Source: Desulforhabdus sp. TSK
Lineage (GTDB): Bacteria > Desulfobacterota > Syntrophobacteria > Syntrophobacterales > Syntrophobacteraceae
DNA: 64,000 bases
Assembly: GCF_022836495.1 (NCBI RefSeq)
Contig: NZ_BQXM01000013.1
Location: 56,862 to 120,861 of the forward strand
Reading direction: 5' to 3'
Numbering within the stretch: position 1 is the stretch's first letter; the number at the start of each line of letters is the position of its first letter. A model generated the notes under the pieces. The model saw only the letters and a program-made list of their open reading frames with translations, did not search any database and was not told where the DNA came from. Shown piece by piece: positions 51,323 to 60,822 of this stretch. A program made the position numbers and the translations under genes.

Positions 51323-51527
51323 GCAGGTGAGGCACGACGTGGTGGCGCCTTTCTCGATGGCGCTTCTGCCCGATTGACTTTTGCCGGGGGGGCGTCTAAA
51401 GATGGACGGGCGTCTCCATGCAGGATGAAGGGGATGGAAACCGAGCGCCTTCTCTCTACGGGGACGGGGATGAAGCCTGTGAACGGCTGCCTTGAAATGT
51501 CCATTACGGAACGGCAATTTTGAGCTT

Positions 51528-54500
51528 ATGAATGATCTTCACGCTTCCCGCCCGCGTGCCCGGGAGGGTTTCCCGCAGGATTCAAACGAGTGTCGTCCTC
51601 TCCTGGCGGATGAGGAGCAGCGGCGCCGGGCCCTCGACCCCTCTGCCAGCTTTCACCTGGAGGCTCCCGCGGGCTCCGGCAAAACCTTCCTTCTGACAGC
51701 CCGATTTTTGTGCCTCTTGAGCCTTGTGGATCACCCCCGGCACATCCTGGCGGTGACCTTCACCAACAAGGCGGCGGGGGAAATGCTGGAGCGGGTGGGC
51801 AGGTATCTCGTCCGTGCGATGCATGGGGATGCGCCTTCCAACGCCCTGGATGCCGAGCTCCTGGAGATGGCCGGGAAAGCCCTCCGGCGGCATGCCCGCC
51901 AGGTGGACCTCCTGCTGGGAGGCGAGATTCTCCGCATCCAGACCTTCCATTCCTTCTGCTATTCCCTTGTCAGCCAGGCGCCTTTGGAAGCCGGGGTGGT
52001 GCCCGGGGCTGAACTGCTCGTGGAACCGGACCAGGTTTTTTTTCTGCGGGAAGTCATCGATGAGACCCTGCAGGAGCTTCTGGAACGTCCCGCCCAAGAC
52101 CCGGCGCGGTGTGCCGTGGAAAACCGGCTGCTCTATCTCAACAATTCCTGGCCGCTTTTGGCCCGGGAACTGGAAGAGCTCATGCAACGGCGGGAAACCC
52201 TTGGGGACCTCATCGGCGTTTTGAGCCGTGATCAGGCGAGCGCATATATTCTCGACGGGATGCGGCACCTGGCCGAAGACGAGCTTGCCGCCCTCCGTGG
52301 GCAATTTGAAGCGTCGGAGCTGGGACGATCCTGGTCGGGATTGGTGGGGGACCTCATGGGCCGCGGGGCGGAGGCGGGTTTTCAGTTGCCTCCGGACGTT
52401 CCGGGGTCGGCATGGGAAGCTCTCAGCGGCTGGCAAACCATTTCGGCCGGCCTCCTCACTCAGAATGGACAGCCCAGGAAGCGGTTCGGCCCCGCCACGG
52501 GCTACTATTCGGGATTCGCCAAGACAGAGTGGGCCGACCGCATTCAAAATATGAGCAGCGCTCTGGCGGAAAGACTGCACGAGGTGCGCCGGCTTCCCTT
52601 ACCCGATTCCTCGCCTCCCGACACGGAAACCCTCCTGGACCTCATGCTGATTCTGCATGAACTGGTGCGCGCCTACGATGCACGCTGTCGCCGGCAGCGC
52701 CTCCTGGACTTTTCGGCCCTGGAAACGGCGGCCCTTCGGCTCTTCGACACGGCGGTCCCTTCGGACCTGCAGCTCCTTCTGGATCAGCAGATCCGTCATG
52801 TGCTCATCGACGAATTCCAGGACACCAACTACCAGCAGTGGAATCTCCTGAGGCGGCTCTGTGCGGGGTGGACACCGGGCGACGGGCGGACTCTCTTTGT
52901 CGTGGGGGACCCCAAACAGTCCATTTACGGGTTTCGCAAGGCCGAAGTCCGCCTTTTTCAAGAGGCCAAAAAGGGTGTACCGACAGATTCCCACCAGGCG
53001 CTTCCCATGGTTCCCCTGGTGCTGCACACCAATTTTCGGTCCCGTTCTCACCTCATCGCCTGGTGCAACGATCTCTTCAGTCGAACGGTCATGCGGAACC
53101 CTCTCGTGGAAAAGGATGAAGTGGCATTCACCGCCGCTGCGCCCTCTCCCGAGACCCTCCGGAGGGAAAGGGGGTGCGGAGAGCCACCTGGGGAGGATGG
53201 GGCTGCTCCTGCGCCTCCCGTTGAAGACGCAGCCGCTGCCCCCCCCCTTGTCGTTCCCGATCCTCCGGAATTGGCCCTTTTCGTTGCATCCCTGGATCCT
53301 TCGGCCGCCCGCAGGCGAGAGGCTGCGTGGCTGGCCCATCGTGTCGCGGAGGAGCTGGAATTTGAGGGCGGCGACGGCACGATGGGGATATTGTTGTTTG
53401 CCCGCACGCATCTGCCCGTTTACCTTGAGGCCCTGCACCAGCAGGGGGTTGCCGTCCAGGTGGCGGAGGGGCTCAAGCTCCTGGAACGGCCGGAGGTGGG
53501 GTACCTTCATCAGCTCTGCCGGGCCCTGGTGCTGCCTCAGGACCATCTGGCCTGGGCTTCCCAGCTTTACAGCCCCTGGCTCTCCCTGACCTACGATGAA
53601 ATTTACGCCGTCTTTGGGGAAGAGCCGGAACCCTGGGTGGAAAAAATCCGGGCTTACGCCGCCAGGGACCCATGGGTTGCCGAATTCTGGGAGCGGCTGC
53701 GTGGCGCGCGACAGCACCTGGGACACGACCCGCTGGCGGAAGTGCTGGAATCGGCCTGGATTGCCCTGGGAGGCGTTGAGGCGGTGGCACATCGCTGGGG
53801 CAGCCGGGGGATCGCCTCCTGCCGCAGGTACCTGGATATGCTGAGGCAGGCCGAAGTCCATGAGCCCGTCCAGACCCTCGAGGGGGCGGAACGGCTTCTG
53901 GAAAACGCCTACGAGCCGGTGGACCCTGAAACGGCCCGTTCGCGTGTCTCCGTCATGACGGTGCATAAAGCCAAGGGGCTTGAATTCGACACAGTGTACC
54001 TTCCCTTCCTGGACTGGAACCCCATCCTGAGGGAACAGAGTCATCAACCGCCGTACCTGCTCGAGCGTGTACCGGGGCGGAGCGATCGCCACCTGGTGGC
54101 GGTGCGGCCCGATCGGAGGCGTAGCGCGCCCGATCCGCTCTATCAAGTGCTCCTGGACACTCACCTGGGAAGGCGCTGGGGAGAGGCGAAACGGCTTTTC
54201 TATGTGGCCGTGACGCGCGCGCGGAGCCGGCTGCTCATGAGCGGCGTCGTTTCCTGCAAAAGCGGGAGCGGTGCGGTCACCTTTCCCACCAAGACCCCCT
54301 TGCACTGGCTGAACGAGCATTACGGACTGAGTGACCTGTTCCCTGCATCCGGCTGCGACACGGCCCCCTCCGAGGGCGCCGTCGCTGCTCCCCCTGGGGA
54401 TTCTGTCCCCGAGGAGATCCGGAAGGAGAGCCCGTCGGGAGATTTCCTCATGGTGTTGGAGCCGCGGGTTCCCGCAGCCGTGGCCGCGCGGTCTGTCAGC

Positions 54501-55169
54501 ACCGAGCCCGTGGAGGTTCGTCCGGCTCCCTTCGAACGGGAGAGACCGCTTTTCAGGGTGGTCAATCCTTCTGCCCTCGTGGAGGGAGAGGATGAAAAGG
54601 ACCCCCTAGGATCACTTCCTCTCCCCGGGCAGGAGCCGGCGTCATTCTACCACCCGCGTCTCTGGGGAATCGTGACGCACCGCCTGTTGGAACGGTACGG
54701 CAGGGAAAAGACCTTGCCGCCTCTGGAGGGCATTTGCAGCCATCTGAGGAGGGAAGGGATCCCGGAAGAAGCCGCCTGCCGTATGGGAGAAGCGGTGCTG
54801 GAAGAGGTGCGGGAATGTCTTCGGGACCCCTGGCTTGGGCGGTTTTACGATCTGCCCGCCGAGGAGCGATGGGTGGAATACGCACTGGAAGGCGTTCACG
54901 ACGCTCGAACACTCTATGTGGGAGTCGTGGATCTTGCGGTGCGGTTGGACGGGGCCTGGTGGCTGGTGGATTTCAAGACATCCAGGCCTCTTCTGAAGGA
55001 TGGAGGGGAGGAAGCCTCCAACGCCTTTTACGCAGAGGAGATTGAAAAATACAGGCATCAACTCCTGGCCTATCGCGAGATGTGGTGCGGGTGCAAAGGG
55101 GTGGAGCCCGCCTCGGTTCGGCCCATCCTTTATTGGACCGCGCGGCGGCGTTGGGATGATGTGGAATGA
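51528..55169 (+). CDS. RecB/AddA-like UvrD-family helicase-nuclease
   Basis: A 1213-residue superfamily 1A helicase. The ordered motifs are APAGSGKT (Walker A), TFTNKAAGEM, DEFQDTNYQQW (Walker B/II), GDPKQSIYGFR (III), LHTNFRSRSH (IV), MTVHKAKGLEFDTVYLPF (V) and VAVTRARSRLLMSG (VI). The C-terminus carries a RecB-family nuclease: VGVVDLAVRLDGAWWLVDFK with DFKTS and the KYRHQLLAYREM Q-x-x-x-Y element. A ~60-residue Pro/Ala-rich insert follows motif IV. ATG at 51528 has a weak ribosome site. It is coupled to cbiA by an ATGA overlap; no addB/recC partner lies upstream. Confidence 0.9.
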   Translation: MNDLHASRPRAREGFPQDSNECRPLLADEEQRRRALDPSASFHLEAPAGSGKTFLLTARFLCLLSLVDHPRHILAVTFTNKAAGEMLERVGRYLVRAMHGDAPSNALDAELLEMAGKALRRHARQVDLLLGGEILRIQTFHSFCYSLVSQAPLEAGVVPGAELLVEPDQVFFLREVIDETLQELLERPAQDPARCAVENRLLYLNNSWPLLARELEELMQRRETLGDLIGVLSRDQASAYILDGMRHLAEDELAALRGQFEASELGRSWSGLVGDLMGRGAEAGFQLPPDVPGSAWEALSGWQTISAGLLTQNGQPRKRFGPATGYYSGFAKTEWADRIQNMSSALAERLHEVRRLPLPDSSPPDTETLLDLMLILHELVRAYDARCRRQRLLDFSALETAALRLFDTAVPSDLQLLLDQQIRHVLIDEFQDTNYQQWNLLRRLCAGWTPGDGRTLFVVGDPKQSIYGFRKAEVRLFQEAKKGVPTDSHQALPMVPLVLHTNFRSRSHLIAWCNDLFSRTVMRNPLVEKDEVAFTAAAPSPETLRRERGCGEPPGEDGAAPAPPVEDAAAAPPLVVPDPPELALFVASLDPSAARRREAAWLAHRVAEELEFEGGDGTMGILLFARTHLPVYLEALHQQGVAVQVAEGLKLLERPEVGYLHQLCRALVLPQDHLAWASQLYSPWLSLTYDEIYAVFGEEPEPWVEKIRAYAARDPWVAEFWERLRGARQHLGHDPLAEVLESAWIALGGVEAVAHRWGSRGIASCRRYLDMLRQAEVHEPVQTLEGAERLLENAYEPVDPETARSRVSVMTVHKAKGLEFDTVYLPFLDWNPILREQSHQPPYLLERVPGRSDRHLVAVRPDRRRSAPDPLYQVLLDTHLGRRWGEAKRLFYVAVTRARSRLLMSGVVSCKSGSGAVTFPTKTPLHWLNEHYGLSDLFPASGCDTAPSEGAVAAPPGDSVPEEIRKESPSGDFLMVLEPRVPAAVAARSVSTEPVEVRPAPFERERPLFRVVNPSALVEGEDEKDPLGSLPLPGQEPASFYHPRLWGIVTHRLLERYGREKTLPPLEGICSHLRREGIPEEAACRMGEAVLEEVRECLRDPWLGRFYDLPAEERWVEYALEGVHDARTLYVGVVDLAVRLDGAWWLVDFKTSRPLLKDGGEEASNAFYAEEIEKYRHQLLAYREMWCGCKGVEPASVRPILYWTARRRWDDVE

Positions 55170-56713
55170 GCGCGGTTCGATTCTCGGAGAAACGGTCCAT
55201 GGATGGTAAGCATGCTTTCATTGTTGGCGGTACCCAGAGTGGGTGCGGAAAGACAACCCTGACGCTGGCGATTCTGGCGGCCTACAGGGCGCGCGGCCTG
55301 ACGGTTCAGCCCTTCAAGGTCGGGCCGGATTTCATCGACCCAGGCCTCCACGCTCAGATGGCGGGGCTGTCCTCGCGGAACCTGGACGGCTGGATGCTCT
55401 CCCGGGAGTATAACCAGGGGCTTTTCCAGAGCCGCCTGGCCCGTGCAGACCTGGGGGTCGTGGAAGGGGTGATGGGGCTATTCGATGGGTACGACGGTAC
55501 CAGCGAATCGGGGAGCACGGCGGAAATGGCCAAATGGCTGGGGCTTCCCGTCGTGCTGGTGGTGGACGCCCGGAGCATGGCCCGCAGCGCCGCAGCTCTC
55601 GTGTACGGCTTCAGTCGTTTCGATCCTGGGCTCAGAGTGGCGGGGGTCCTCTTCAACCGCCTGGGAGGGCCGGGACACCTGGAATATCTAAAGGAAGCCA
55701 TGGCTGCGAACCTTCCGGAAATTCCCGTGCTGGGAGGAATTCCACGGGAGGACCTCATCGGCATTCCCGAAAGGCACCTGGGACTTGTTACCGCCGATGA
55801 AACGCCCCTTCACCCTGAGCGAAAAGAAAAGCTCGTGGAACTGATGGAGCGTTACGTGGACCTGGATCTTCTCCTGGAGCGCTCGGTCTACCCGCCGGGG
55901 GTGACGCCGCGGGAGACAGGGGCCGGAGGTCGGCTCCTGGAAGCCGCTCTTGATCTCCGGGGTGTCTCGCCCCCATCCATGGCCACCCAGCAGCCCATCT
56001 CCTCGGGAGGCAATCTCCACGAGTTTTCACGGCAGGCTGCTCGTCCCGTCATTGCGGTTGCCCGCGATGCCGCTTTCTGTTTTTATTACGTGGACAATTT
56101 CGAACTGCTGGGAGAGGCCGGAGCGCAGCTTCAGTTTTTCTCTCCCCTGGCGGGGGAGACGGTTCCCCGGGAGGCGGACGGCCTCTACCTGGGGGGTGGA
56201 TATCCCGAGCTCTTTGCCCAAGACCTCTCGGAAAGGACGGATTTCCTGGAATCCATACGAGGGGCGGCCGTTGGGGGAATGCCCATTTACGCCGAATGTG
56301 GAGGGCTGATGGTTTTGGGTCGATTCATCAAAACCCTCGAAGGCAAACAGTTCGCCATGGCGGGTATTTTCCCCTTCGGGACGCGCATGCTGAGCCGCAG
56401 GAAGGCCCTGGGCTACACGGAAGTGGTCCTGGGCGAGCCCTGTCTCCTGGGCGAGCCGGGGCTGACGGTCCGGGGGCACGAGTTCCATTATTCGGAAATC
56501 GTGGAAGAGGAGAATGCTGCGGTGCCGTGCGTTTACGAGCTGCGCCGCCGAAAATACTCCGAAGCCCGACCGGAGGGTTACCAGGTGGGCTCAGTGTTGG
56601 CCAGCTACATCCACCTCCACTGGGGCAGTGCCCCGGAAGCAGCCAGGTCCTTCGTCATGCATTGCCGAGAGTATGCCAAAGGCCGTGAGCGACACAGGGC
56701 CGACACCCGCTGA
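55166..56713 (+). CDS. cbiA: Cobyrinate a,c-diamide synthase
   Basis: Glutamine-dependent amidation of cobyrinate in B12 synthesis. The 515-residue protein has the dethiobiotin-synthetase-like P-loop GGTQSGCGKTT near residue 21, FKVGPDFIDPG, VEGVMGLFDGYDG and the class I glutaminase triad with YAECGGLMVLG (Cys), HEFHYSE and a C-terminal His. Its ATG overlaps the helicase stop (ATGA), an unusual pairing of DNA repair and cofactor genes. A CGCTGA repeat separates it from cobQ. Confidence 0.94.
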   Translation: MSAVRFSEKRSMDGKHAFIVGGTQSGCGKTTLTLAILAAYRARGLTVQPFKVGPDFIDPGLHAQMAGLSSRNLDGWMLSREYNQGLFQSRLARADLGVVEGVMGLFDGYDGTSESGSTAEMAKWLGLPVVLVVDARSMARSAAALVYGFSRFDPGLRVAGVLFNRLGGPGHLEYLKEAMAANLPEIPVLGGIPREDLIGIPERHLGLVTADETPLHPERKEKLVELMERYVDLDLLLERSVYPPGVTPRETGAGGRLLEAALDLRGVSPPSMATQQPISSGGNLHEFSRQAARPVIAVARDAAFCFYYVDNFELLGEAGAQLQFFSPLAGETVPREADGLYLGGGYPELFAQDLSERTDFLESIRGAAVGGMPIYAECGGLMVLGRFIKTLEGKQFAMAGIFPFGTRMLSRRKALGYTEVVLGEPCLLGEPGLTVRGHEFHYSEIVEEENAAVPCVYELRRRKYSEARPEGYQVGSVLASYIHLHWGSAPEAARSFVMHCREYAKGRERHRADTR

Positions 56714-56724
56714 TTAAGCCCCTG

Positions 56725-56768
56725 TCAGCGAAAGTCAGCGCGCTTCAGCCAGCGTTCTTCAGCGTCCC
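56725..56768 (-). repeat. CGCTGA-iterated dispersed repeat, copy 4
   Basis: Reverse-strand copy between cbiA and cobQ; reading the minus strand it begins GGGACGCTGA and shows four or five units, one interrupted. Confidence 0.85.
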
Positions 56769-56794
56769 AGCCCTTTTTGAAGGAATGCTTCTTC

Positions 56795-58345
56795 ATGAAA
56801 AATAAAGCCAAGTCCCTCATGTTCCTGGGAACCGGCTCCGATGTGGGCAAGAGTGTCCTGGCGGCCGCTTTCTGCCGCATCTTCAAGCAGGACGGTTTTC
56901 GAGTCGCTCCCTTCAAGGCCCAGAACATGGCCCTCAATTCCTATATCACGCCTGAAGGGGGAGAGATGGGGCGGGCCCAGGTGGTCCAGGCCGAAGCGGC
57001 GGGCATCGAGCCCCATGTGGACATGAACCCGGTCCTCCTCAAGCCCACCTCCCAGATGGGGTCACAGGTGATCGTGCGGGGGAAGGCGGTGGGGAACCTC
57101 TCCGCGCGCGATTACTACGCCTACAAAACCAGCCTGATCCCCGTCGTGCGGGAATGCTACCAGCGCCTGGCGGAACAGTATGATCTCGTCGTCCTTGAAG
57201 GGGCGGGAAGCGCCGTGGAGCTGAACCTCAAGGCCCATGACATCGTGAATCTCGCCATGGCCGAAATGGCCGACGCCCGCTGCATCCTGGTGGGAGACAT
57301 CGACCGGGGAGGCATCTTCGCGGCCCTGCTGGGGAGCTATATGCTCATGACCCCGGAAGAGCAGGGCCGGATTCTGGGCTTCATGGTGAACAAGCTGAGA
57401 GGCGATCCGGCGCTCTTCACCAGTGGGGTCGAGATCCTGGAAGCCCGTTCCTCGCGGCCTGTTCTGGGAGTCATCCCTCACTACAGCCATATCGCCCTCC
57501 AGGAGGAGGACAGCGTGGCCCTGCAGCGGCGCATGCGTCAGAACGCCGGGGCACAACGGTCGGAGAGTGCTCTGGCTGTCGGGGTGGTGCGCTTGCCCTT
57601 TATTTCCAACTACACGGATTTCGACTGCTTCGAGCAGGAGCCGGGAGTCGAACTCATTTATTTCGATCGTCCGGCGGAGGTCTTCCATTTTGACGCCGTG
57701 ATCCTCCCCGGCAGCAAGAACACCCTTCAAGATCTTGAATTTTTGAAGAAATCTGGGCTTTCCGATGCGATCCTGGCTTTTGCCAAGTCGGGAGGCACGG
57801 TGGTGGGGCTCTGCGGCGGCTACCAGATGATGGGGCTTCGGGTGCAGGATCCCCACGGGGTGGAAAGCAGCCTGCGGGAAGTCGGCGGCCTGGGTTTGCT
57901 GGACATGGAAACAGAGATGTACCCGGACAAGATCACCTCCCAGGTGGAGGCCCTGCCGGCGGTGGAGAATCACTGGGCGGCTTCCCTGGATTCTCCCCTG
58001 GGGGGATACGAAATCCATATGGGGAGGAGTGTGTCCCTGGGGACGGCCCGGTCGCTCTTCCGCATTGTCCGGCGGGACGGCGGAGAGGTGAATATTCTGG
58101 AAGGGCTCACTCAGCCCGACGGCAGAGTCTGGGGAACGTACATCCATGGGATTTTCGACAACGACGCCTTCCGCGGGAGCTTCCTTCGGGAAGTGCAGCG
58201 CCGGTCGGGGAAGGCTGCGGTGACGGGTTCCTCTCCCTTTTCCTACCGGGAATGGAAGGAGACGCAGTACGATCTCCTGGCGGAGCATGTCCGCAGGCAT
58301 ACGGACATGAAGAGGATCTATCGCGAGATGGGAATCGCCGTTTAA
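56795..58345 (+). CDS. cobQ: Cobyric acid synthase
   Basis: Amidates adenosylcobyrinate diamide at positions b, d, e and g. The 516-residue sequence has the P-loop FLGTGSDVGKSV near residue 12, FKAQNMALNSYITPEGGEMG, VLEGAGSAVELNL, and glutaminase elements GLCGGYQMMG (Cys) and YIHGIFDN (His). ATG at 56795 is used; GAAGGA lies 11 nt upstream. It follows cbiA and a CGCTGA repeat, and precedes cbiB. Confidence 0.95.
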   Translation: MKNKAKSLMFLGTGSDVGKSVLAAAFCRIFKQDGFRVAPFKAQNMALNSYITPEGGEMGRAQVVQAEAAGIEPHVDMNPVLLKPTSQMGSQVIVRGKAVGNLSARDYYAYKTSLIPVVRECYQRLAEQYDLVVLEGAGSAVELNLKAHDIVNLAMAEMADARCILVGDIDRGGIFAALLGSYMLMTPEEQGRILGFMVNKLRGDPALFTSGVEILEARSSRPVLGVIPHYSHIALQEEDSVALQRRMRQNAGAQRSESALAVGVVRLPFISNYTDFDCFEQEPGVELIYFDRPAEVFHFDAVILPGSKNTLQDLEFLKKSGLSDAILAFAKSGGTVVGLCGGYQMMGLRVQDPHGVESSLREVGGLGLLDMETEMYPDKITSQVEALPAVENHWAASLDSPLGGYEIHMGRSVSLGTARSLFRIVRRDGGEVNILEGLTQPDGRVWGTYIHGIFDNDAFRGSFLREVQRRSGKAAVTGSSPFSYREWKETQYDLLAEHVRRHTDMKRIYREMGIAV

Positions 58346-58357
58346 TTCAATGACTCA

Positions 58358-59335
58358 ATGACGGAGTCGACCGTGGAATTTTATCCCTGGCACCTGGCGG
58401 CAGCGTATGCTCTGGATCTCCTGCTGGGAGATCCCAGGGGATGGCCTCATCCCATCCGATGGATCGGGAACCTCATTACGGCGATGGATCGGAGGATTTA
58501 CGATGAAAAGGCGTCTCCCCTCATGCAGCGGACTCTGGGAGCCGTCTTTTGGCTGACGGTGGTCACCCTGGTGGTGCTCGCTGCCGTCGTCATTCTCCGG
58601 GTCACCTCCCAACTGTTCCATCCGTTTCTCGCCCATGGAGTGTTGATCTGGATGGTGTTCACGACCTTGGCGACCCGTGGGCTCCACCAGGAATCGGCCA
58701 AGGTGGCCGAGGCCCTGAACCAGGGGAATCTCGCCGTCGCGAGGGAAAAGCTGGCCTGGATCGTGAGCCGGGACACCTCGGAGCTTGAAGAAAAGGACAT
58801 CGTGCGCGCCCTCGTGGAGACGGTTTCCGAAAACATCAGCGACGGCATCGTGGCTCCCCTTTTTTTCCTGGCGCTGGGCGGTCCCGTGGCGGCCATGGTT
58901 TATAAGGCCATGAACACCATGGATTCCATGGTGGGCTACACCAACGACCGGTACCGCTATTTCGGCTGGTTTGCGGCCAGGGCCGACGATGTGGCCAACT
59001 GGGTTCCGGCCCGCCTCAGTGGATTCCTGCTGGTGGGAGCCGCAGCCCTCATGAAACGGGATTGGAGGCGGGCATGGCGCACCATGCGCCGGGACGCCCG
59101 CAAAATGAAAAGCCCCAACGCGGGGTATCCGGAAGCCGCCGCGGCCGGGGCTCTGGGCGCCCAGTTGGGAGGTGCCAACGTCTACTTTGGAGAGAGGGTG
59201 GAAAAGCCCACTCTGGGCGATCCCGGGGATCCCCTCACCCTGGAAGTCTACCATGCCATGATCCGCCTCATGTATGTCACTTCCGCCCTCGGATGCATCC
59301 TGGCCCTGGGAGTGCGTGCGGTCTTGGTCGATTAG
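58358..59335 (+). CDS. cbiB: Adenosylcobinamide-phosphate synthase
   Basis: Condenses adenosylcobyric acid with aminopropanol phosphate; an inner-membrane protein. The 325 residues show YALDLLLGDPRGWPHPIRWIG near residue 17, VETVSENISDGIVAPLFF, YKAMNTMDSMVGYTNDRYR and SPNAGYPEAAAAGALG, all diagnostic of CbiB/CobD(Pseudomonas nomenclature), plus several TM helices. ATG at 58358 is 12 bp after the cobQ stop. Part of the cobalamin operon. Confidence 0.95.
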   Translation: MTESTVEFYPWHLAAAYALDLLLGDPRGWPHPIRWIGNLITAMDRRIYDEKASPLMQRTLGAVFWLTVVTLVVLAAVVILRVTSQLFHPFLAHGVLIWMVFTTLATRGLHQESAKVAEALNQGNLAVAREKLAWIVSRDTSELEEKDIVRALVETVSENISDGIVAPLFFLALGGPVAAMVYKAMNTMDSMVGYTNDRYRYFGWFAARADDVANWVPARLSGFLLVGAAALMKRDWRRAWRTMRRDARKMKSPNAGYPEAAAAGALGAQLGGANVYFGERVEKPTLGDPGDPLTLEVYHAMIRLMYVTSALGCILALGVRAVLVD

Positions 59336-59352
59336 GAAGGAGAAAGTTCTGT

Positions 59353-60441
59353 ATGGCTGTTGCGCATGGCGGCAATGTTTATGAAATCGCGGCCCGGCTG
59401 GGCTGTTCCCCGGATCTTCTGCTGGACTACAGCGCCAGTATCAATCCCCTGGGATCCCCTCCCGGCCTGCTGGAAGCCTTCCATGCCGCCTTTCACCGTC
59501 TGCAGCACTATCCGGACATCTCCAACCGTTCTCTGCTGAACGCCCTGGCGGGGTTCCACGATCTGCCCCTGAGCCGCATCGTGGCCGGCAACGGATCGAC
59601 GGAGCTCATCTACTGGCTGCCGCAGGCCCTGGGCATCCGGAAGGCATGCATCGTGCTGCCGACCTTCGGAGAATACCGCAAGGCCTTTGAGCTCCAGGAT
59701 ATCTCCATGCACCCCCTCGTGACGGGGCCGGAGACGGACTTTCAGCCCACCGTGGAGGCGTTGGACGCCGTGTGCCGTACGGCCGCTCCCGAAGCCATTC
59801 TGTTCACCCACCCGGGAAGCCCGTCGGGGACGCTTCTGCCACCGGACGTTCGCCGGTGGATCCTGGAGAAAAGCCGCACCGGCGGGATTGTCTGCATCGT
59901 GGACGAAGTCTTCGTGGATTTTTGCGAAGAGGAGTCGTTGAAAGGGGCTTTGCGGGATGGACGTTCATTGGTGCTCATCCGGTCCATGACCAAGTTTTAC
60001 GGCATTCCGGGCCTGCGCCTGGGGTACCTGCTGACTTCGGAAGTCATCGCGGACCGCATGCGCAGGCTTCTTCCGCCCTGGTCCGTCAATACACTGGCTC
60101 AAATGGCCGGTGCCCACTGCCTGGCTCAGGATGCCTACCGCGAGGAAACCCTGGCCCTGGTGGAGTGCGAGCGGAAAGTCTGTACCGAGGAGCTGGGAAA
60201 GCTGAAAGGGCTCAAGGTTTACCCGGGGCGGGCCAATTATCTTCTTGTGGAACTGGGCAGGGATCTTCCTCCCGCCGACGTTCTGCAGGAGGAACTGCTC
60301 CGTGCCCATCACATTCTCATCCGGGACTGCCGCTCTTTCGAAGGATTGAACGACCACTTCATCCGCCTGGCCATCCGCCTTCCCGAGCAGAATCGAAGGG
60401 TCCTGGACGGCATCGCGGAGTGGGTGCGGGCTCACGGCTGA
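59353..60441 (+). CDS. cobD: L-threonine-O-3-phosphate decarboxylase
   Basis: PLP-dependent fold-type I enzyme producing aminopropanol phosphate for CbiB. The 362-residue chain begins AHGGNVYEIAARLG, has LLDYSASINPLGSPPG, and the Schiff-base Lys in RSMTKFYGIPGLRLGYLL. ATG at 59353 has AAGGAG about 11 nt upstream, close behind cbiB. It sits exactly where the pathway needs it. Histidinol-phosphate aminotransferase homology is the alternative, but the neighbourhood decides for CobD. Confidence 0.92.
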   Translation: MAVAHGGNVYEIAARLGCSPDLLLDYSASINPLGSPPGLLEAFHAAFHRLQHYPDISNRSLLNALAGFHDLPLSRIVAGNGSTELIYWLPQALGIRKACIVLPTFGEYRKAFELQDISMHPLVTGPETDFQPTVEALDAVCRTAAPEAILFTHPGSPSGTLLPPDVRRWILEKSRTGGIVCIVDEVFVDFCEEESLKGALRDGRSLVLIRSMTKFYGIPGLRLGYLLTSEVIADRMRRLLPPWSVNTLAQMAGAHCLAQDAYREETLALVECERKVCTEELGKLKGLKVYPGRANYLLVELGRDLPPADVLQEELLRAHHILIRDCRSFEGLNDHFIRLAIRLPEQNRRVLDGIAEWVRAHG

Positions 60442-60467
60442 TGGCTGGCGTGATGCCGAGAGGGATG

Positions 60468-60506
60468 GGACGCTGAAAAACGCTGAGAGGCGCTGACTTC
60501 CGCTGA
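60468..60506 (+). repeat. CGCTGA-iterated dispersed repeat, copy 5
   Basis: Four CGCTGA units at 9-10 bp steps, beginning GGGACGCTGA, between cobD and the His-rich small protein gene. It is in the opposite orientation to copy 6 on the other side of that gene. Confidence 0.88.
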
Positions 60507-60514
60507 ACAGCTCC

Positions 60515-60793
60515 TCACGCATCGTGATCATGGTCGTGGGAATGGCCTTCATCCTTCAGAAAGTATTTGTGGTATTCGCTGTCCTTCAGATGTTTGTGCA
60601 TGAGATCGCTCATCAGCTTGAAGACCTGCTCGAGCTCTCCGTCGCTCAGCCGCGGCACGAGGGTTTTCATGAAATCGTCATCTGAAAATTTCTGCAGGTA
60701 ATACATGAGGGACTTTTCGTCCACCTCCCGCGAAAAGCCAAAAGCCACCATGCCGTCGTATTCTTCCACAAATGTGTGATGATGTTCCGTCAT
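60515..60793 (-). CDS. Small protein with His-rich C-terminus
   Basis: A 92-residue cytoplasmic protein, mostly helical (EVDEKSLMYYLQKFSDDDFM, DGELEQVFKLMSDLMHK), ending in GHSHDHDHDA, which may bind nickel, cobalt or zinc. I do not recognise the family. The gene is bracketed on both sides by inverted copies of the CGCTGA repeat. Its start has no strong ribosome site that I can see, so the exact N-terminus is uncertain. Confidence 0.6.
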   Translation of the reverse strand: MTEHHHTFVEEYDGMVAFGFSREVDEKSLMYYLQKFSDDDFMKTLVPRLSDGELEQVFKLMSDLMHKHLKDSEYHKYFLKDEGHSHDHDHDA

Positions 60794-60822
60794 ACCTTCC
60801 CATATTCTTTCTTTGAGCTTTA

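Noticed and set aside
51235..51527. CIRCE or sigma-32 control of the hsp20 pair
   Set aside because: No CIRCE palindrome and no clear sigma-32 -10 box; a TTGACA/TAATTT promoter explains the region.
52599..54320. 573-codon minus-strand frame inside the helicase gene
   Set aside because: The + strand has all SF1 helicase motifs in order; the antisense frame has none.
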